64,000 nt of DNA, taken from Solirubrobacterales bacterium 67-14. GTDB lineage: Bacteria > Actinomycetota > Thermoleophilia > Solirubrobacterales > 70-9. Below are positions 28,612 through 36,985 of the stretch, one piece after another; within the stretch, counting starts at the first letter, position 1; every line of letters starts with the position of its first letter. Position numbers and translations under genes: made by a program. The notes beneath the pieces were generated by a model that was not told where the DNA came from, did not search any database, and saw only the letters and a program-made list of their open reading frames with translations. The DNA lies in contig MKST01000007.1 of the NCBI GenBank assembly GCA_001897355.1, positions 1 to 64,000 of the forward strand, given 5' to 3'.

Positions 28612-28676
28612 GCAGGTTTTCCGTCCGACGGGGCGAACTAGCTTTCCATAACCCCTTCCGGAGGAGGATCGTCCGT

Positions 28677-28886
28677 ATGGCCAGAGAGGTATTCGACCAG
28701 GCTCGCCCGCGCAGCACCAAGGCGCAGCGCTTTGCCGACGCCTTCAAGGGCTGCGACGAGTGGACCATCCCGCCGCGGAAGCCCCGATCGATGTCCAGCT
28801 CCGTGTTCGATGCCGAGAAATCGCCTTTCGATTCGAGCATCTACGGAGCCGAGATCATCGACCTGGAGTTCCGCGAAGCAGCCTGA
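28677..28886 (+). CDS. Small protein of unknown function, 69 residues
   Basis: MAREVFDQARPRSTKAQRF at the start, then a short segment with a single cysteine (KGCDEW) and a PPRKPR motif, and an acidic C-terminus (IDLEFREAA). No membrane helix or known domain. The gene call rests on a strong ribosome site GGAGGAGG 9 bases before ATG and on protein-like composition; no homology is recognised. Upstream are the structured elements of the 28.2-28.7 kb region, downstream it converges on the secreted protein at 28893 after 6 bases. Confidence 0.65.
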   Translation: MAREVFDQARPRSTKAQRFADAFKGCDEWTIPPRKPRSMSSSVFDAEKSPFDSSIYGAEIIDLEFREAA

Positions 28887-28892
28887 GAACCG

Positions 28893-29579
28893 CTATCGGA
28901 TAACAGCCACCCTGAGCCCGCGAAGCTTGAAGATCGCGGTGCCGCCGGTTGTCGCGTAGCGCAGCTGGAAGGTGTGGGTTCCGGGCGACACCGCCATCAC
29001 GATCCAACCGGCCCTGACTCGGCTCGTCACGCCATTGCTGGCTCCTTTCCCGGGGGTCGAGATCCGGGTCTGGAAGTCGTTCGCCGCGCTCTGAAGGATC
29101 GCCACCGGTTTCGGTACCGAGGTCGGTTCGTACAGGTATACGCGGGCGCTGTTGTTGCCGGTGGAACGCATCGCCGCCTCGGCCTGGATCGCCACCAGGC
29201 CGCCCTCCGGCACCTGGACCTTCGCGCTCGGGCCGCCCAGGTCCACGGGAATCTTCGAGGTGGTGGACGCTTCACCCCACGCCGCCGCCTGCGAGTTCAG
29301 CCTGAGCTTCCACGGCCCGACTGCCTTGTCGTTGATCTGGGTGCTTCGAACCGCGTTCTTGTGAAGCTTGTGGGCGGTCACCGAACGGTCGGCCATCTGT
29401 TTCGTACCAACCGCCTTCGGCGCGATGTCATCGCGCTTGACCGACCACTTGCCCTTGAGGGCCGTTGCCGTGCCGCCCAGCGCCACAAAGAGCGCCAGCA
29501 GCGATAGGACCAACGCCGGCGAGGGCAGCCGTCGCCGCCGCGTGCCCGTCTCTGCCTTCCTGCCTGCTTGTTTCATCAT
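28893..29579 (-). CDS. Secreted or membrane-anchored protein with LALFVALGGTA signature
   Basis: 228 residues. After a basic start (RRRRLPSP) comes a hydrophobic segment LVLSLLALFVALGGTATAL (about residues 23-41), a form I associate with many Solirubrobacterales surface proteins. Residues 45-90 repeat the pattern VGTKQMADRSVTAHKLHKNAVRS (imperfect 10-residue units with K/N and L positions). The rest is a beta-rich domain of about 130 residues, resembling C1q/TNF-like or jelly-roll folds by pattern (YLYEPTS, FQLRYATTGGTAIF). Function unknown. GGGAGGG directly precedes two adjacent ATG codons; either may be used. Confidence 0.75.
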   Translation of the reverse strand: MMKQAGRKAETGTRRRRLPSPALVLSLLALFVALGGTATALKGKWSVKRDDIAPKAVGTKQMADRSVTAHKLHKNAVRSTQINDKAVGPWKLRLNSQAAAWGEASTTSKIPVDLGGPSAKVQVPEGGLVAIQAEAAMRSTGNNSARVYLYEPTSVPKPVAILQSAANDFQTRISTPGKGASNGVTSRVRAGWIVMAVSPGTHTFQLRYATTGGTAIFKLRGLRVAVIR

Positions 29580-29674
29580 CCCTCCCGTGGGAATTGTGAG
29601 TGTCTCCTCACACCTACCCCAGGCCGTCACGCCCAAACCCATCTCTCAGGAAGCGAACGGCACGGCAAATAAGA

Positions 29675-29702
29675 AGCGGCGCCGGATCTCTCCGGCGCCG
29701 CT
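29675..29702 (-). terminator. 12-bp GC stem-loop terminator after ETF-QO
   Basis: AGCGGCGCCGGA (29675-29686) pairs perfectly with 29691-29702, loop TCTC. On the minus strand it is followed by CTTATTTGCC, a modest U-rich run. It lies 84 bases past the ETF-QO stop. Confidence 0.65.
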
Positions 29703-29785
29703 CTGGTGATGCTGGTGTTGCCTGCTGCTTCGGCGTTCGATCCCGGCTGGCCGGTCCCTCCACCGGCCCGTCGGATCTCTCTCGA

Positions 29786-31483
29786 TCAGGTTTCGGTGTA
29801 CAGCGGGCCGTCGCCGCCTTCCGGCAGGGTCAGGCGGCCGCCCTTGGCCGTGATCGCGCCGCACTGGACGCAGTTTGAAGCGGTTACGTGGACGTCCACG
29901 ACGGGCGCGTCCGACTCGAGCTGATCCTCGGGGATCTCATAGACCTGGGCCGGGCACATCGAGACCCAGGTCTGGGCGACCTCACGCGGCACCTCGTTCT
30001 GGATCCGGACGTGGTTCGGCGCGTCGTCGCGGGTCGCGTTGCCCGAGAGGAAGACCGAGGACAGCTTGTCGAAGGTGTACTCGCCATCCGGCTCCGGGTA
30101 CTTCTCCCCGGCCTTGCCGATCTCCATCTTGTACGTGGCGTCGTCGTGGTTCTTCCAGTGGCCGCCCGGGAAGTGGCCCTGGGTCAGGGTCATGGTCGAG
30201 GCCATGGCGCCGCCGAAGAAGAAGCCACGGGTGAACGGCTGGCTGGCGTTACGGGTCTTGTAGAGATCCTTCTCGATGATCGAGTTGTGGACCTTCTCGT
30301 CGTAGGCGGAGAAATCGACCTGGTCCTTCTCGAGCGCGTCGACGATCGCCTCGGCGGCGTACATGCCGGCGTGCATCGCGTAGTGGACGCCCTTCAGCTC
30401 GGCCACGTTGACCATGCCGGCGTTGTCGCCCGCGATCACCATGCCGGGCACCGAGAGGCGCTTCGGCATCGACCAGTAGCCACCCTGCGGGATGGTCTTG
30501 GCACCCCAGCCGACCCGCTTGCCGCCCTTGAGGATCTTCTTCACGAAGGGATGCAGCTTGAACTGCTGCAGGGCGTCGTGGACCGAGAAGGTGGCGTCGG
30601 TGTAGTCGAGGCCGGCGACGAAGCCGATGCAGACCTTGTTGTCCTCCATCGGGTAGATGAAGGAACCACCGAACTCCTTGTACTTGGCGGCCTTGCGGAG
30701 CGGCCAGCCCATGGTGTGGATGACGGTGTCGAGCGGTTCCTCGACCTCCCAGATCTCCTTGACCCCGAGCTCGAAGCGCTGCGGGTCGAGACCGTTGATG
30801 TCGAAGTGGTCGAGCGCGGCGTAGGTCAGGTGCCCGACCACGCCTTCGGCGAGGACGGTGCCCTTGGCGATCAGGTCCATGCCCGGCTCGAAGTTGCCGA
30901 GCTCCTGGCCCTGACGGCCGCGGCCGCGGTCACCGGAGCGGATGCCCTTGACGATCTGGTCCTCGACCAGCAGCTTGTCGGCCGTGGTCTCGGTCAGGAT
31001 GTAGGCGCCCATCTCCTCGGCCTTCTCGGCCAGGAAGCGGGAGAGCTTGGAGACGGAGGTGACGTAGTTGCCGTGGTTCTTGAAGTTCGGCGGCATCGGC
31101 TTGAGCGGAAGCGCGAGCTTCTCGGTCAGCAGGTAGACCGCGTCCTTGGTCACCTCGCGGTAGACCGGCCACTCGTCGCGCGGCATGTCGGGGAAGAGCT
31201 CCTCCATCGCGGAGGGGCGCATGTTGGCGCCGGACATGGCGTGGGCGCCGCAGACCTTGCCCTTTTCGACCACGGCAACGGGCACCTCGCCCAGCTTCTC
31301 CATCAGCTCGGGCTTGTCCTCGAGCAGCTGGAGGGTCTTGACCGCGGCGGCGAGGCCGGCGGGGCCACCACCGACGATCGCTACGCCTACTTCAATGCGC
31401 TCATCCTCGGGATCGGTGGGCGCGGTGATGACGCTTTCGGAATCAAAGGGGGGCGGATATTCGGAGGGCGCTACGGGCGGCAT
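29786..31483 (-). CDS. Electron-transfer flavoprotein-ubiquinone oxidoreductase, one cluster cysteine missing
   Basis: Membrane-associated flavoprotein that passes electrons from reduced ETF to the quinone pool. 565 residues: FAD site GVAIVGGGPAGLAAA (about 33-47), the KGKVCGAHAMSGA flavin loop, the central quinone-binding region (GGSFIYPMEDNKVCIGFVAGLDY, FVAGLDYTD), FAD C-terminal contact VIAGDNAGMVN, and a ferredoxin-like end. The canonical cluster ligands C-P-A and CxxCxxC are here C510, C538 and C541, but the last position (544) is isoleucine in CVQCGAI. An AAAGGA site precedes ATG. It follows etfBA on the same strand, 121 bases apart, as part of the acyl-CoA oxidation machinery. Confidence 0.93.
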   Translation of the reverse strand: MPPVAPSEYPPPFDSESVITAPTDPEDERIEVGVAIVGGGPAGLAAAVKTLQLLEDKPELMEKLGEVPVAVVEKGKVCGAHAMSGANMRPSAMEELFPDMPRDEWPVYREVTKDAVYLLTEKLALPLKPMPPNFKNHGNYVTSVSKLSRFLAEKAEEMGAYILTETTADKLLVEDQIVKGIRSGDRGRGRQGQELGNFEPGMDLIAKGTVLAEGVVGHLTYAALDHFDINGLDPQRFELGVKEIWEVEEPLDTVIHTMGWPLRKAAKYKEFGGSFIYPMEDNKVCIGFVAGLDYTDATFSVHDALQQFKLHPFVKKILKGGKRVGWGAKTIPQGGYWSMPKRLSVPGMVIAGDNAGMVNVAELKGVHYAMHAGMYAAEAIVDALEKDQVDFSAYDEKVHNSIIEKDLYKTRNASQPFTRGFFFGGAMASTMTLTQGHFPGGHWKNHDDATYKMEIGKAGEKYPEPDGEYTFDKLSSVFLSGNATRDDAPNHVRIQNEVPREVAQTWVSMCPAQVYEIPEDQLESDAPVVDVHVTASNCVQCGAITAKGGRLTLPEGGDGPLYTET

Positions 31484-31563
31484 GCTCTTGGTCCTTTCGG
31501 GACGGCTCTGGTGGAGAGACGAAAAGTTCGTAAGTCAGGGTGAAAGAAGCGGGTGAAACTAAG

Positions 31564-31593
31564 GGCCGGGAGAGCTTTGACGCTCCCCCGGCC
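31564..31593 (-). terminator. Stem-loop after etfA
   Basis: GGCCGGGAGAGC (31564-31575) and GCTCCCCCGGCC (31582-31593), one mismatch, loop TTTGAC, 11 bases beyond the etfA stop. Followed on the minus strand by CTTAGTTTC. Could end the etfBA message or limit read-through into ETF-QO. Confidence 0.55.
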
Positions 31594-31604
31594 GGGAATT
31601 GCTG

Positions 31605-32579
31605 CTAGCCCTTCTTGGCCTTGATGGCCTCGGTGAGCTTGGGCATGATCTTGTTCAGGTCACCGACGATGCCGAGGTCGGAGAACTCGAAGATCGGAGC
31701 GTTCGCGTCCTTGTTGATCGCGACGATGTTCTCGGAGTTCTGCATGCCGACCTTGTGCTGGATGGCGCCGGAGACGCCGACCGCCAGGTACAGCTTCGGT
31801 GCGACCGTCTTGCCGGTCTGGCCGATCTGGGCGGCGTAGGGGTACCAGCCGGCGTCGACGACCGCGCGGGTCGCGGCGACGGCGCCGTTGTCGAAGGCAC
31901 CAGCGAGTTCCTCGCAGTCCTTGAAGCCGTCGGCGGAGCCGAGGCCACGACCGCCACCGATCAGGATGTCGGCGGCTTCGATGTCCACGTCGGCGCCACG
32001 CTGCTCGCCGCGGGTGATCATCTCGGCCTTGGTCGACCACTCGGACAGCTCGACGTCGACGTCGACGACTTCGGCGGTGCCGGAACCCTCGACCACGTCG
32101 AACGCGTTGAGGCGGCCGATGATGATGCCGGGCTCGGAGACGTAGCCGACGTCGGCGATCTTCGAGTCCTGCAGGATCGGGCGCTCGGAAACGAGCTTGC
32201 CACCGTCGACCTTGACCTTGGTCACTTCCATGGTCACGCCGGCGCCGAGACGCGCGGTCAGGCCGGCGCCGATCTCGAAGCCGAGCAGGCCGCCGCCGAA
32301 CAGGGCGTAGGTGTAGCCGTTGTCCTGGATGACCTTGGCCATCGCGTCGACGATCGGCTGGGCGAGGCCCTCCGGAACGTTCTTCGCGCGGTAGACCTTG
32401 GTCACGCCGTACTTGCCGAGACCGGCAGCGCCGTCGTCGGAAACGTCGCCGACCACGATCGCGGCGGCTTCGGTGCCGAGCTCACCGGCCAGCTTGGCGG
32501 CCTCGGAGAGGGCGCCGAGCGAGTTCTTGTTGAAGTTGCCCTCGTCGTCATGCAGGGCGTAAACGAGAATGCCGGCCAT
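31605..32579 (-). CDS. etfA: Electron transfer flavoprotein alpha subunit
   Basis: FAD-binding subunit of the ETF heterodimer, accepting electrons from acyl-CoA dehydrogenases. 324 residues: N-terminal domain (1-190), C-terminal FAD domain with [36 protein letters not shown] and [12 protein letters not shown]. Directly adjacent to etfB (stop and start touch), with GGAAAGGAAG as ribosome site inside etfB. Confidence 0.97.
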   Translation of the reverse strand: MAGILVYALHDDEGNFNKNSLGALSEAAKLAGELGTEAAAIVVGDVSDDGAAGLGKYGVTKVYRAKNVPEGLAQPIVDAMAKVIQDNGYTYALFGGGLLGFEIGAGLTARLGAGVTMEVTKVKVDGGKLVSERPILQDSKIADVGYVSEPGIIIGRLNAFDVVEGSGTAEVVDVDVELSEWSTKAEMITRGEQRGADVDIEAADILIGGGRGLGSADGFKDCEELAGAFDNGAVAATRAVVDAGWYPYAAQIGQTGKTVAPKLYLAVGVSGAIQHKVGMQNSENIVAINKDANAPIFEFSDLGIVGDLNKIMPKLTEAIKAKKG

Positions 32580-33371
32580 TTAGATCAGCTTCCTTTCCTC
32601 GAGCCACGCGACAATCTTCTCGACGGTCTCCGCGGTGTCTTCGTCTTCGATGATCTCGCCGGCTTCCTTCTGGGGCGGATCGTTCAGGGCGAGAACGGTG
32701 GTCTGCGAACCAGCTTCGCCGACCTGGCCGGCGTCGATGCCGACGTCGCCGGCGGACTTGCTGTCCAGCGGCTTCTTCTTGGCGCCCATGATGGCCTTGA
32801 GGCTCGGGTAGCGCGGCTCGTTGATCGCGTCACCGACCGAGATCACGGCCGGCAGCGCGAGGGCCACGGTGTCGTAGCCGTACTCGGCCTGACGCTCGCA
32901 GCGGATCTTGTCGCCGTCGACCTTCATGTCGATGACCTGGGTCAGCGACGGCATCTTGAGGTGGTCGGCCACGACGGCGCCGATCGTGTAGCACTCGCCG
33001 TCGTCGGACTGCTGGCCGAGCAGGACCAGGTCCGGGCTCTCGGACTCGAGCACCTTGGCCAGGGCGAGGCCGGTCGCGCAGACGTCGGAGCCGGCCAGGC
33101 TCGCGTCGGACAGGTGGACCGAACGGTCGGCGCCGAGGGCGACGGCCTTCTGCAGCGCGCGGGCCGCGGTGTCGGTGCCCATGGTCACGGCGACGATTTC
33201 GTCGACCTGGAGTTCGCCGCCTTCCTTGAGCTGCATGGCAGCTTCGATGGCGTGGGTATCAAAGGGGTTGAGAGTGTTCTCGCCGCTGCGATCGAGCCGC
33301 ATGGTGCCGGGATCAATGCGCTTTTGTACCGCGGCGTCTGGCACATCTTTGACCAGGACGCAGATCTTCAA
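32580..33371 (-). CDS. etfB: Electron transfer flavoprotein beta subunit
   Basis: Partner of etfA; binds AMP and the recognition loop contacts dehydrogenases. 263 residues: MKICVLVKDVPDAAVQKR start, NPFDTHAIEAAMQLKE, LGQQSDDGECYTIGAVVADHL. The start is TTG with a strong AAGGAGG 8 bases upstream. A palindrome at 33475-33492 lies about 105 bases upstream, a likely operator. First gene of the etfBA unit. Confidence 0.96.
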   Translation of the reverse strand: MKICVLVKDVPDAAVQKRIDPGTMRLDRSGENTLNPFDTHAIEAAMQLKEGGELQVDEIVAVTMGTDTAARALQKAVALGADRSVHLSDASLAGSDVCATGLALAKVLESESPDLVLLGQQSDDGECYTIGAVVADHLKMPSLTQVIDMKVDGDKIRCERQAEYGYDTVALALPAVISVGDAINEPRYPSLKAIMGAKKKPLDSKSAGDVGIDAGQVGEAGSQTTVLALNDPPQKEAGEIIEDEDTAETVEKIVAWLEERKLI

Positions 33372-33474
33372 CTGAAGCCTCCTTAGGGGGTCTTACGAGG
33401 GGCTCTGCCGAATTCAAGGGCGGAGAGCCGGAGATGCTGTTTGCGACGCGCAATCTTACCGAGATTGGCGGCAT

Positions 33475-33492
33475 ATTGACTGACGAGTCAAT
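33475..33492. promoter_or_regulatory. Palindrome upstream of etfB, candidate TetR-type operator
   Basis: ATTGACT, GACG, AGTCAAT: perfect 7-bp arms with a 4-base centre (33475-33481, 33486-33492). Its last base touches the stop codon of the membrane-protein gene. AT-rich against a GC-rich background. Size and symmetry suit a TetR-family regulator of fatty-acid oxidation; the regulator is not in the window unless it is the MarR protein at 40312. Confidence 0.5.
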
Positions 33493-34151
33493 CAGAGCCA
33501 GCCGACCAGCCCGAGGGCAAGACCTAATACGAGGTTCGTCGCGGCCATGACGCCGACCACCTTGACCTGCTTGCTCGTGTTCTTGCCCATGTCGTAGACC
33601 CAGGCCGCGACCGCGAAGAAGGTGCCGTACCCAAAGATCACGATCAACGGGATGAAGGGCTTGTTCCACCACCAGTAGTCCCAGTGGAAGATCCCCAGCT
33701 CGACCAGGACGATCTCGACCAGGACGCAGAAGATCGAGAAGAAGGCGACCAGCGCGAACCGGTTGGGCATCCCGAGGATCTTCTGTTTCGGATCCTCCGG
33801 CAACTGCTTGACGAAGGCCACGCCACTGATCGCGAACAGCAGCACGATCTCGATCGAGAGCCCGATCAAGATCAGATAGCTGGTGTCTCCGGTCACCGTC
33901 CAGAGGGGAGCCCGATCCGTCAGGTGGAAGATCGCCGAGTTCACCATCTCGTTGAAGGCGTCCATCATCAGGAAGGCGATCCCGGCCAGCACGATGTCCC
34001 AGCGTCCGCGACCGACCTCGACCGCGTAGACGTAGATCACCAGGCCGAGCAGGGTGACCATCGTCCACGAGAAATTCGAGGGGTCACGGAGGATCGATTG
34101 GGCTTCCCGGACGAAGTCGGGGACCGCTGCCGTGGTGAGCAGGTCGATCAT
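33492..34151 (-). CDS. Polytopic membrane protein, unknown function
   Basis: 219 residues with about six membrane segments (near 28-45, 52-72, 88-108, 128-150, 165-185, 197-217). Notable pattern: MDAFNEMVNSAIFHLTDRAPLW in the second loop and WDYWWWNKPFIPLIVIFGYG near residue 160. No family recognised; composition excludes a transporter of a well-known class. It overlaps the end of the secreted-protein gene by 4 bases (ATGA), so the two are translated together. Confidence 0.75.
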   Translation of the reverse strand: MIDLLTTAAVPDFVREAQSILRDPSNFSWTMVTLLGLVIYVYAVEVGRGRWDIVLAGIAFLMMDAFNEMVNSAIFHLTDRAPLWTVTGDTSYLILIGLSIEIVLLFAISGVAFVKQLPEDPKQKILGMPNRFALVAFFSIFCVLVEIVLVELGIFHWDYWWWNKPFIPLIVIFGYGTFFAVAAWVYDMGKNTSKQVKVVGVMAATNLVLGLALGLVGWL

Positions 34152-36013
34152 CGGCCGGTCTTGAACCCGGCGCCGGTCCGCTTGACCTTGAAGCTGTGGC
34201 TGTCAAGCCGCCCGCCCAGGCCCATCGAGCTGACCTTGACCTTGTAGGTGCCGCGGGCTAGCCGGCGAGGGTTCCAGGTGAAGGTGCCGGTCCGGGTCAG
34301 GCGGGCGGCGACCCGGCTCACCTTCTTGCCCCGCTGATTCCGGGTCTTCTTGACCACGATGCTCGCCGGGCTTTCGGTCGTCGTCTCGAAGGAGAACTTC
34401 AGGCTTTTGCCCTTTCGGCTCAGCGCGAGTGACTTGAAGGCCGGATCCTTGACCGGCAGCGTGCTGGGCTTGTTGCTGGCGTTGAAGGTCAATCCCAGGT
34501 CGTCCATGCTGAGCGAAGACGTCGTGACGGTGATCCAGGTCTTGGTGAAGTCCTTGTTGCCGAGCACGTTCTCGATGAACTCGCGGGCCTCTTCGTTCGT
34601 GGCGGCGAGCCGGCGGTTCGCCGCGGTCACGCCGATCGTGCCGTAGAGCTGGCGCGGTTCACCATCGAGGCCACGCTCACGCGGGGTCGTGCGGATCACG
34701 TCGTCGAGGAAGAGGTTGAGGTCCATGTAGTCCCCGTCGTGGAGGTACAGGCGCAGCACCGACCGGCCGAGGTAGAGATTGAAGTCGGGGATCTCAGCGG
34801 TGTAGCTGCTGCCCGAGAGCACGTAGCGGCTGTCTTCGGCCTTGACCGCACCCTTCGCGCTGGTGTCGCCCCGCGGGTTGTCGAGCGCCTTGCCGGTCAC
34901 CCGGGCCTTCGGCGTGGCGACGAACTTCCAGCCGGCCGAGCCCCGGTTGAGCACGTAGAGGTCCTTCTGCCAGAAGCCGGGCACGCCCTTGGCGTTTCTA
35001 CCCTCGACCCGCAGGATGCGGTGCTCGGTGCCGCGGCCGATCGTGGTGATGCTGATCCGGTTGGTGATCTTGCCGTTGATCTTCGGCTGCTGGACCCAGT
35101 GGGCGCCCGGCAGCTGGACCGCCGGATCCTCGATCCCGCGCTGGTCCTCGTACGAGTAGGAGAAGAAGAGGTTGTCGAGGCCGGCGATGTCGAAGTCCCA
35201 GAGTCGCGTGTACATGTCGCCGTGGTTGCCGATCACGAAGAGAACGGAGCCGGAAGCGGCGAGGTTGCTCACCTTGAAGGTGCCGCGACGGGGGCCGCCG
35301 ACCTCGTAGCTGCGGTCCTTGGGAAGCCACGGGTCGTTCATCGTGATGCTGGTGCGGTCCCCGCGCAGGCTGAGCACGTGGGAGCACTTGCCTTCGCCGA
35401 CCGCGTGATGGTTGCCGGCCGGATCGACCCAGTACTCCGACTCGCGTGGCGAGATCACGGTCCAGGCCCAGGCCACGGCGTCGTCGGGAACCGTGTAGCC
35501 GTCGCCCTTCCAGAAGGGGAAGCCCCAGCGCGAGCTCCAGTTGAACTCGGAGGGGATCTCCAGTGCCTTGTCCATCCCGAAGATCTGGCGGTCCGAGTTG
35601 ATCGCAACCAGTTCGTCGTCGTCGACGTCGATCTCCTGGATGTCGCCGTCGAGGCAGTCGGGCGTCGTCACGTGCTGCCAGCTGCCGGTCTTGCCGGTGC
35701 GTTCGTAGTTGGGCTTCACGTACAGCCTGCCGCCCTTGACCGCGAAGTAGTAGTTGCGGTTCTGGCCCATCGTCGTCGAGTGGAGGTCGACCCGGGTCGG
35801 CAGGCCGCCTACGGTCGGGTTGTCACCCCTCGCCCCGGGGCCCTTGTCGGTGGGCGACCCGGCCCGGTCGGGCACCGGTGGGGGCTCCTCGTCCCCGAGG
35901 GTCCCACCGGGGAGGATCTGGCATTCCGCGGCCGCGCTGGCCACTCCCGGCAGAGCGGTGAAGGCCAGCCCGAAGGCCGCCAGCAATACCGGCAGGACCC
36001 AACCCCGCTTCAT
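34148..36013 (-). CDS. Large secreted protein, unknown function
   Basis: 621 residues with a signal peptide (1-28, MKRGWVLPVLLAAFGLAF, cleavage near ASA-AAE). A low-complexity proline/glycine stretch (35-70) precedes a long beta-rich region with many W/Y/D motifs (ISPRESEYWVDPAGNHHAVG, WDFDIAGLDNLFFSYSYED), which might be a beta-propeller or carbohydrate-binding architecture. The C-terminal 90 residues look like a Big/Fn3-type beta-sandwich (RGTYKVKVSSMGLGG). Overlaps the next membrane-protein gene by 4 bases; the pair may form a secreted factor and its membrane partner (inference). Confidence 0.75.
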   Translation of the reverse strand: MKRGWVLPVLLAAFGLAFTALPGVASAAAECQILPGGTLGDEEPPPVPDRAGSPTDKGPGARGDNPTVGGLPTRVDLHSTTMGQNRNYYFAVKGGRLYVKPNYERTGKTGSWQHVTTPDCLDGDIQEIDVDDDELVAINSDRQIFGMDKALEIPSEFNWSSRWGFPFWKGDGYTVPDDAVAWAWTVISPRESEYWVDPAGNHHAVGEGKCSHVLSLRGDRTSITMNDPWLPKDRSYEVGGPRRGTFKVSNLAASGSVLFVIGNHGDMYTRLWDFDIAGLDNLFFSYSYEDQRGIEDPAVQLPGAHWVQQPKINGKITNRISITTIGRGTEHRILRVEGRNAKGVPGFWQKDLYVLNRGSAGWKFVATPKARVTGKALDNPRGDTSAKGAVKAEDSRYVLSGSSYTAEIPDFNLYLGRSVLRLYLHDGDYMDLNLFLDDVIRTTPRERGLDGEPRQLYGTIGVTAANRRLAATNEEAREFIENVLGNKDFTKTWITVTTSSLSMDDLGLTFNASNKPSTLPVKDPAFKSLALSRKGKSLKFSFETTTESPASIVVKKTRNQRGKKVSRVAARLTRTGTFTWNPRRLARGTYKVKVSSMGLGGRLDSHSFKVKRTGAGFKTGR

Positions 36014-36016
36014 TCC

Positions 36017-36985
36017 TCAATCCGCCGCATCGATGCCACTGGTTATACCAGCTAGGAGGTCCAGCAGCCGATCACCGTCTTCGGCCGAACCGGCGGTGCC
36101 CGGCATCCTTTCCTTCGTCCGGGGTCGGCGGTCTTCGTAGAACTGCCCGCCGGGCGCTTCGCCGGCCGTGGCCCCGGCCAGCCATACCGCGGTGTCCGCA
36201 CCCTGGTGGGCATCCCTGAGGATCGGTCCGGTCAGTCGGTGGAAACCCGGCAAGGCGGCGCTCATGCCCGGGGTCACCGCCCACCCGGGATGCATCGAGC
36301 AGAAGGTCACCCCGCCCTCCGGTTCCCGACGCTGCCACTCGTCGACCAGCATAACCTCGCCCCGCTTCGTGTGCGCGTAGAAGCTGGTCGGCCTGTATTC
36401 GCGGCCCTCCAGTTGCGGATCGCGGAAACTGAAACCGCTCGAATACATGCCGCCCGAGCTCATCACGATCACCCGGGGATTCCTTCCGTCCCGCAGCCGC
36501 GGCAAGAGCAGATCGGTCAGGAGATACGGCCCGACCAGGTTGGTCGCGAAGGTCAATTCGAACCCCTCATCCGTGTGCTCACGCTCTGATGGCATCACCC
36601 CGGCGTTGTTGATCAGCACGTCCAGCGGCTCGCCGGATCCGATGAAGCCGGCGGCGAACTCCCGGATCGCGGCGACGCTGGAGAGATCGCAGAGATGGAG
36701 TTCGGCATCGCCGCCGACCGCTGCCAAGGCCCGACGGCCCTTTTCTTCGCTCCGCGCCACCAGATGTACTTTCGCCCCGCAGCGGGCCAGGTCGATTGCG
36801 GCTGCCTCGCCCAGCCCGGAAGTGGCCCCGGTGACCATCACGCTGCGGCCCCTCAGGTCGGGCATCTGCCAGCCGTACATTCGGCGACGGGCCTCGTAGC
36901 CGATGCGGCTGAAGCCGGGCACCACCGCGAAGTCCATGGCCGCGTCCAGGGCATCGGCTGCCTTGCCCCGGAGCGGCAGCATCAC
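36017..36985 (-). CDS. Short-chain dehydrogenase/reductase (DHRS12/retinol-dehydrogenase-like)
   Basis: NAD(P)-dependent oxidoreductase of the classical SDR type, 322 residues. N-terminal extension of about 45 residues, then TGATSGLG (cofactor loop, about 52-59), NNAGVM, the catalytic serine in VIVMSSGGMYS and YAHTK (YxxxK). The extended N-terminus and the conserved WQMPDLRGRS lead-in match DHRS12-like proteins annotated as acting on lipids; the substrate is unknown. Its start overlaps the PLD-family gene by 4 bases. Confidence 0.85.
   Translation of the reverse strand: MMLPLRGKAADALDAAMDFAVVPGFSRIGYEARRRMYGWQMPDLRGRSVMVTGATSGLGEAAAIDLARCGAKVHLVARSEEKGRRALAAVGGDAELHLCDLSSVAAIREFAAGFIGSGEPLDVLINNAGVMPSEREHTDEGFELTFATNLVGPYLLTDLLLPRLRDGRNPRVIVMSSGGMYSSGFSFRDPQLEGREYRPTSFYAHTKRGEVMLVDEWQRREPEGGVTFCSMHPGWAVTPGMSAALPGFHRLTGPILRDAHQGADTAVWLAGATAGEAPGGQFYEDRRPRTKERMPGTAGSAEDGDRLLDLLAGITSGIDAAD

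Larger units (their letters stand above)
28248..28676. other. 429-base non-coding region with two strong inverted repeats
   Basis: No convincing gene on either strand. Contents in order: TAGAAT -10 box of rpmE (28255-28260, minus strand); a 17-bp inverted repeat (28315-28331 with 28355-28371, one mismatch) with a 23-base loop and an A5/T5 core; a GC-rich middle with a weaker hairpin near 28495-28518 (CGCAC/GTGCG); a 14-bp palindrome at 28583-28611; GGAGGAGG (28660-28667) for the next gene. This is the longest gene-free stretch in the window and a candidate for a small RNA or structured leader. Confidence 0.6.

Noticed and set aside
31599-33386. Long plus-strand open frame opposite etfBA (595 codons)
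   Set aside because: It is the mirror of the GC-rich etf genes, has antisense composition rich in V, D, G and H, no domain and no ribosome site.
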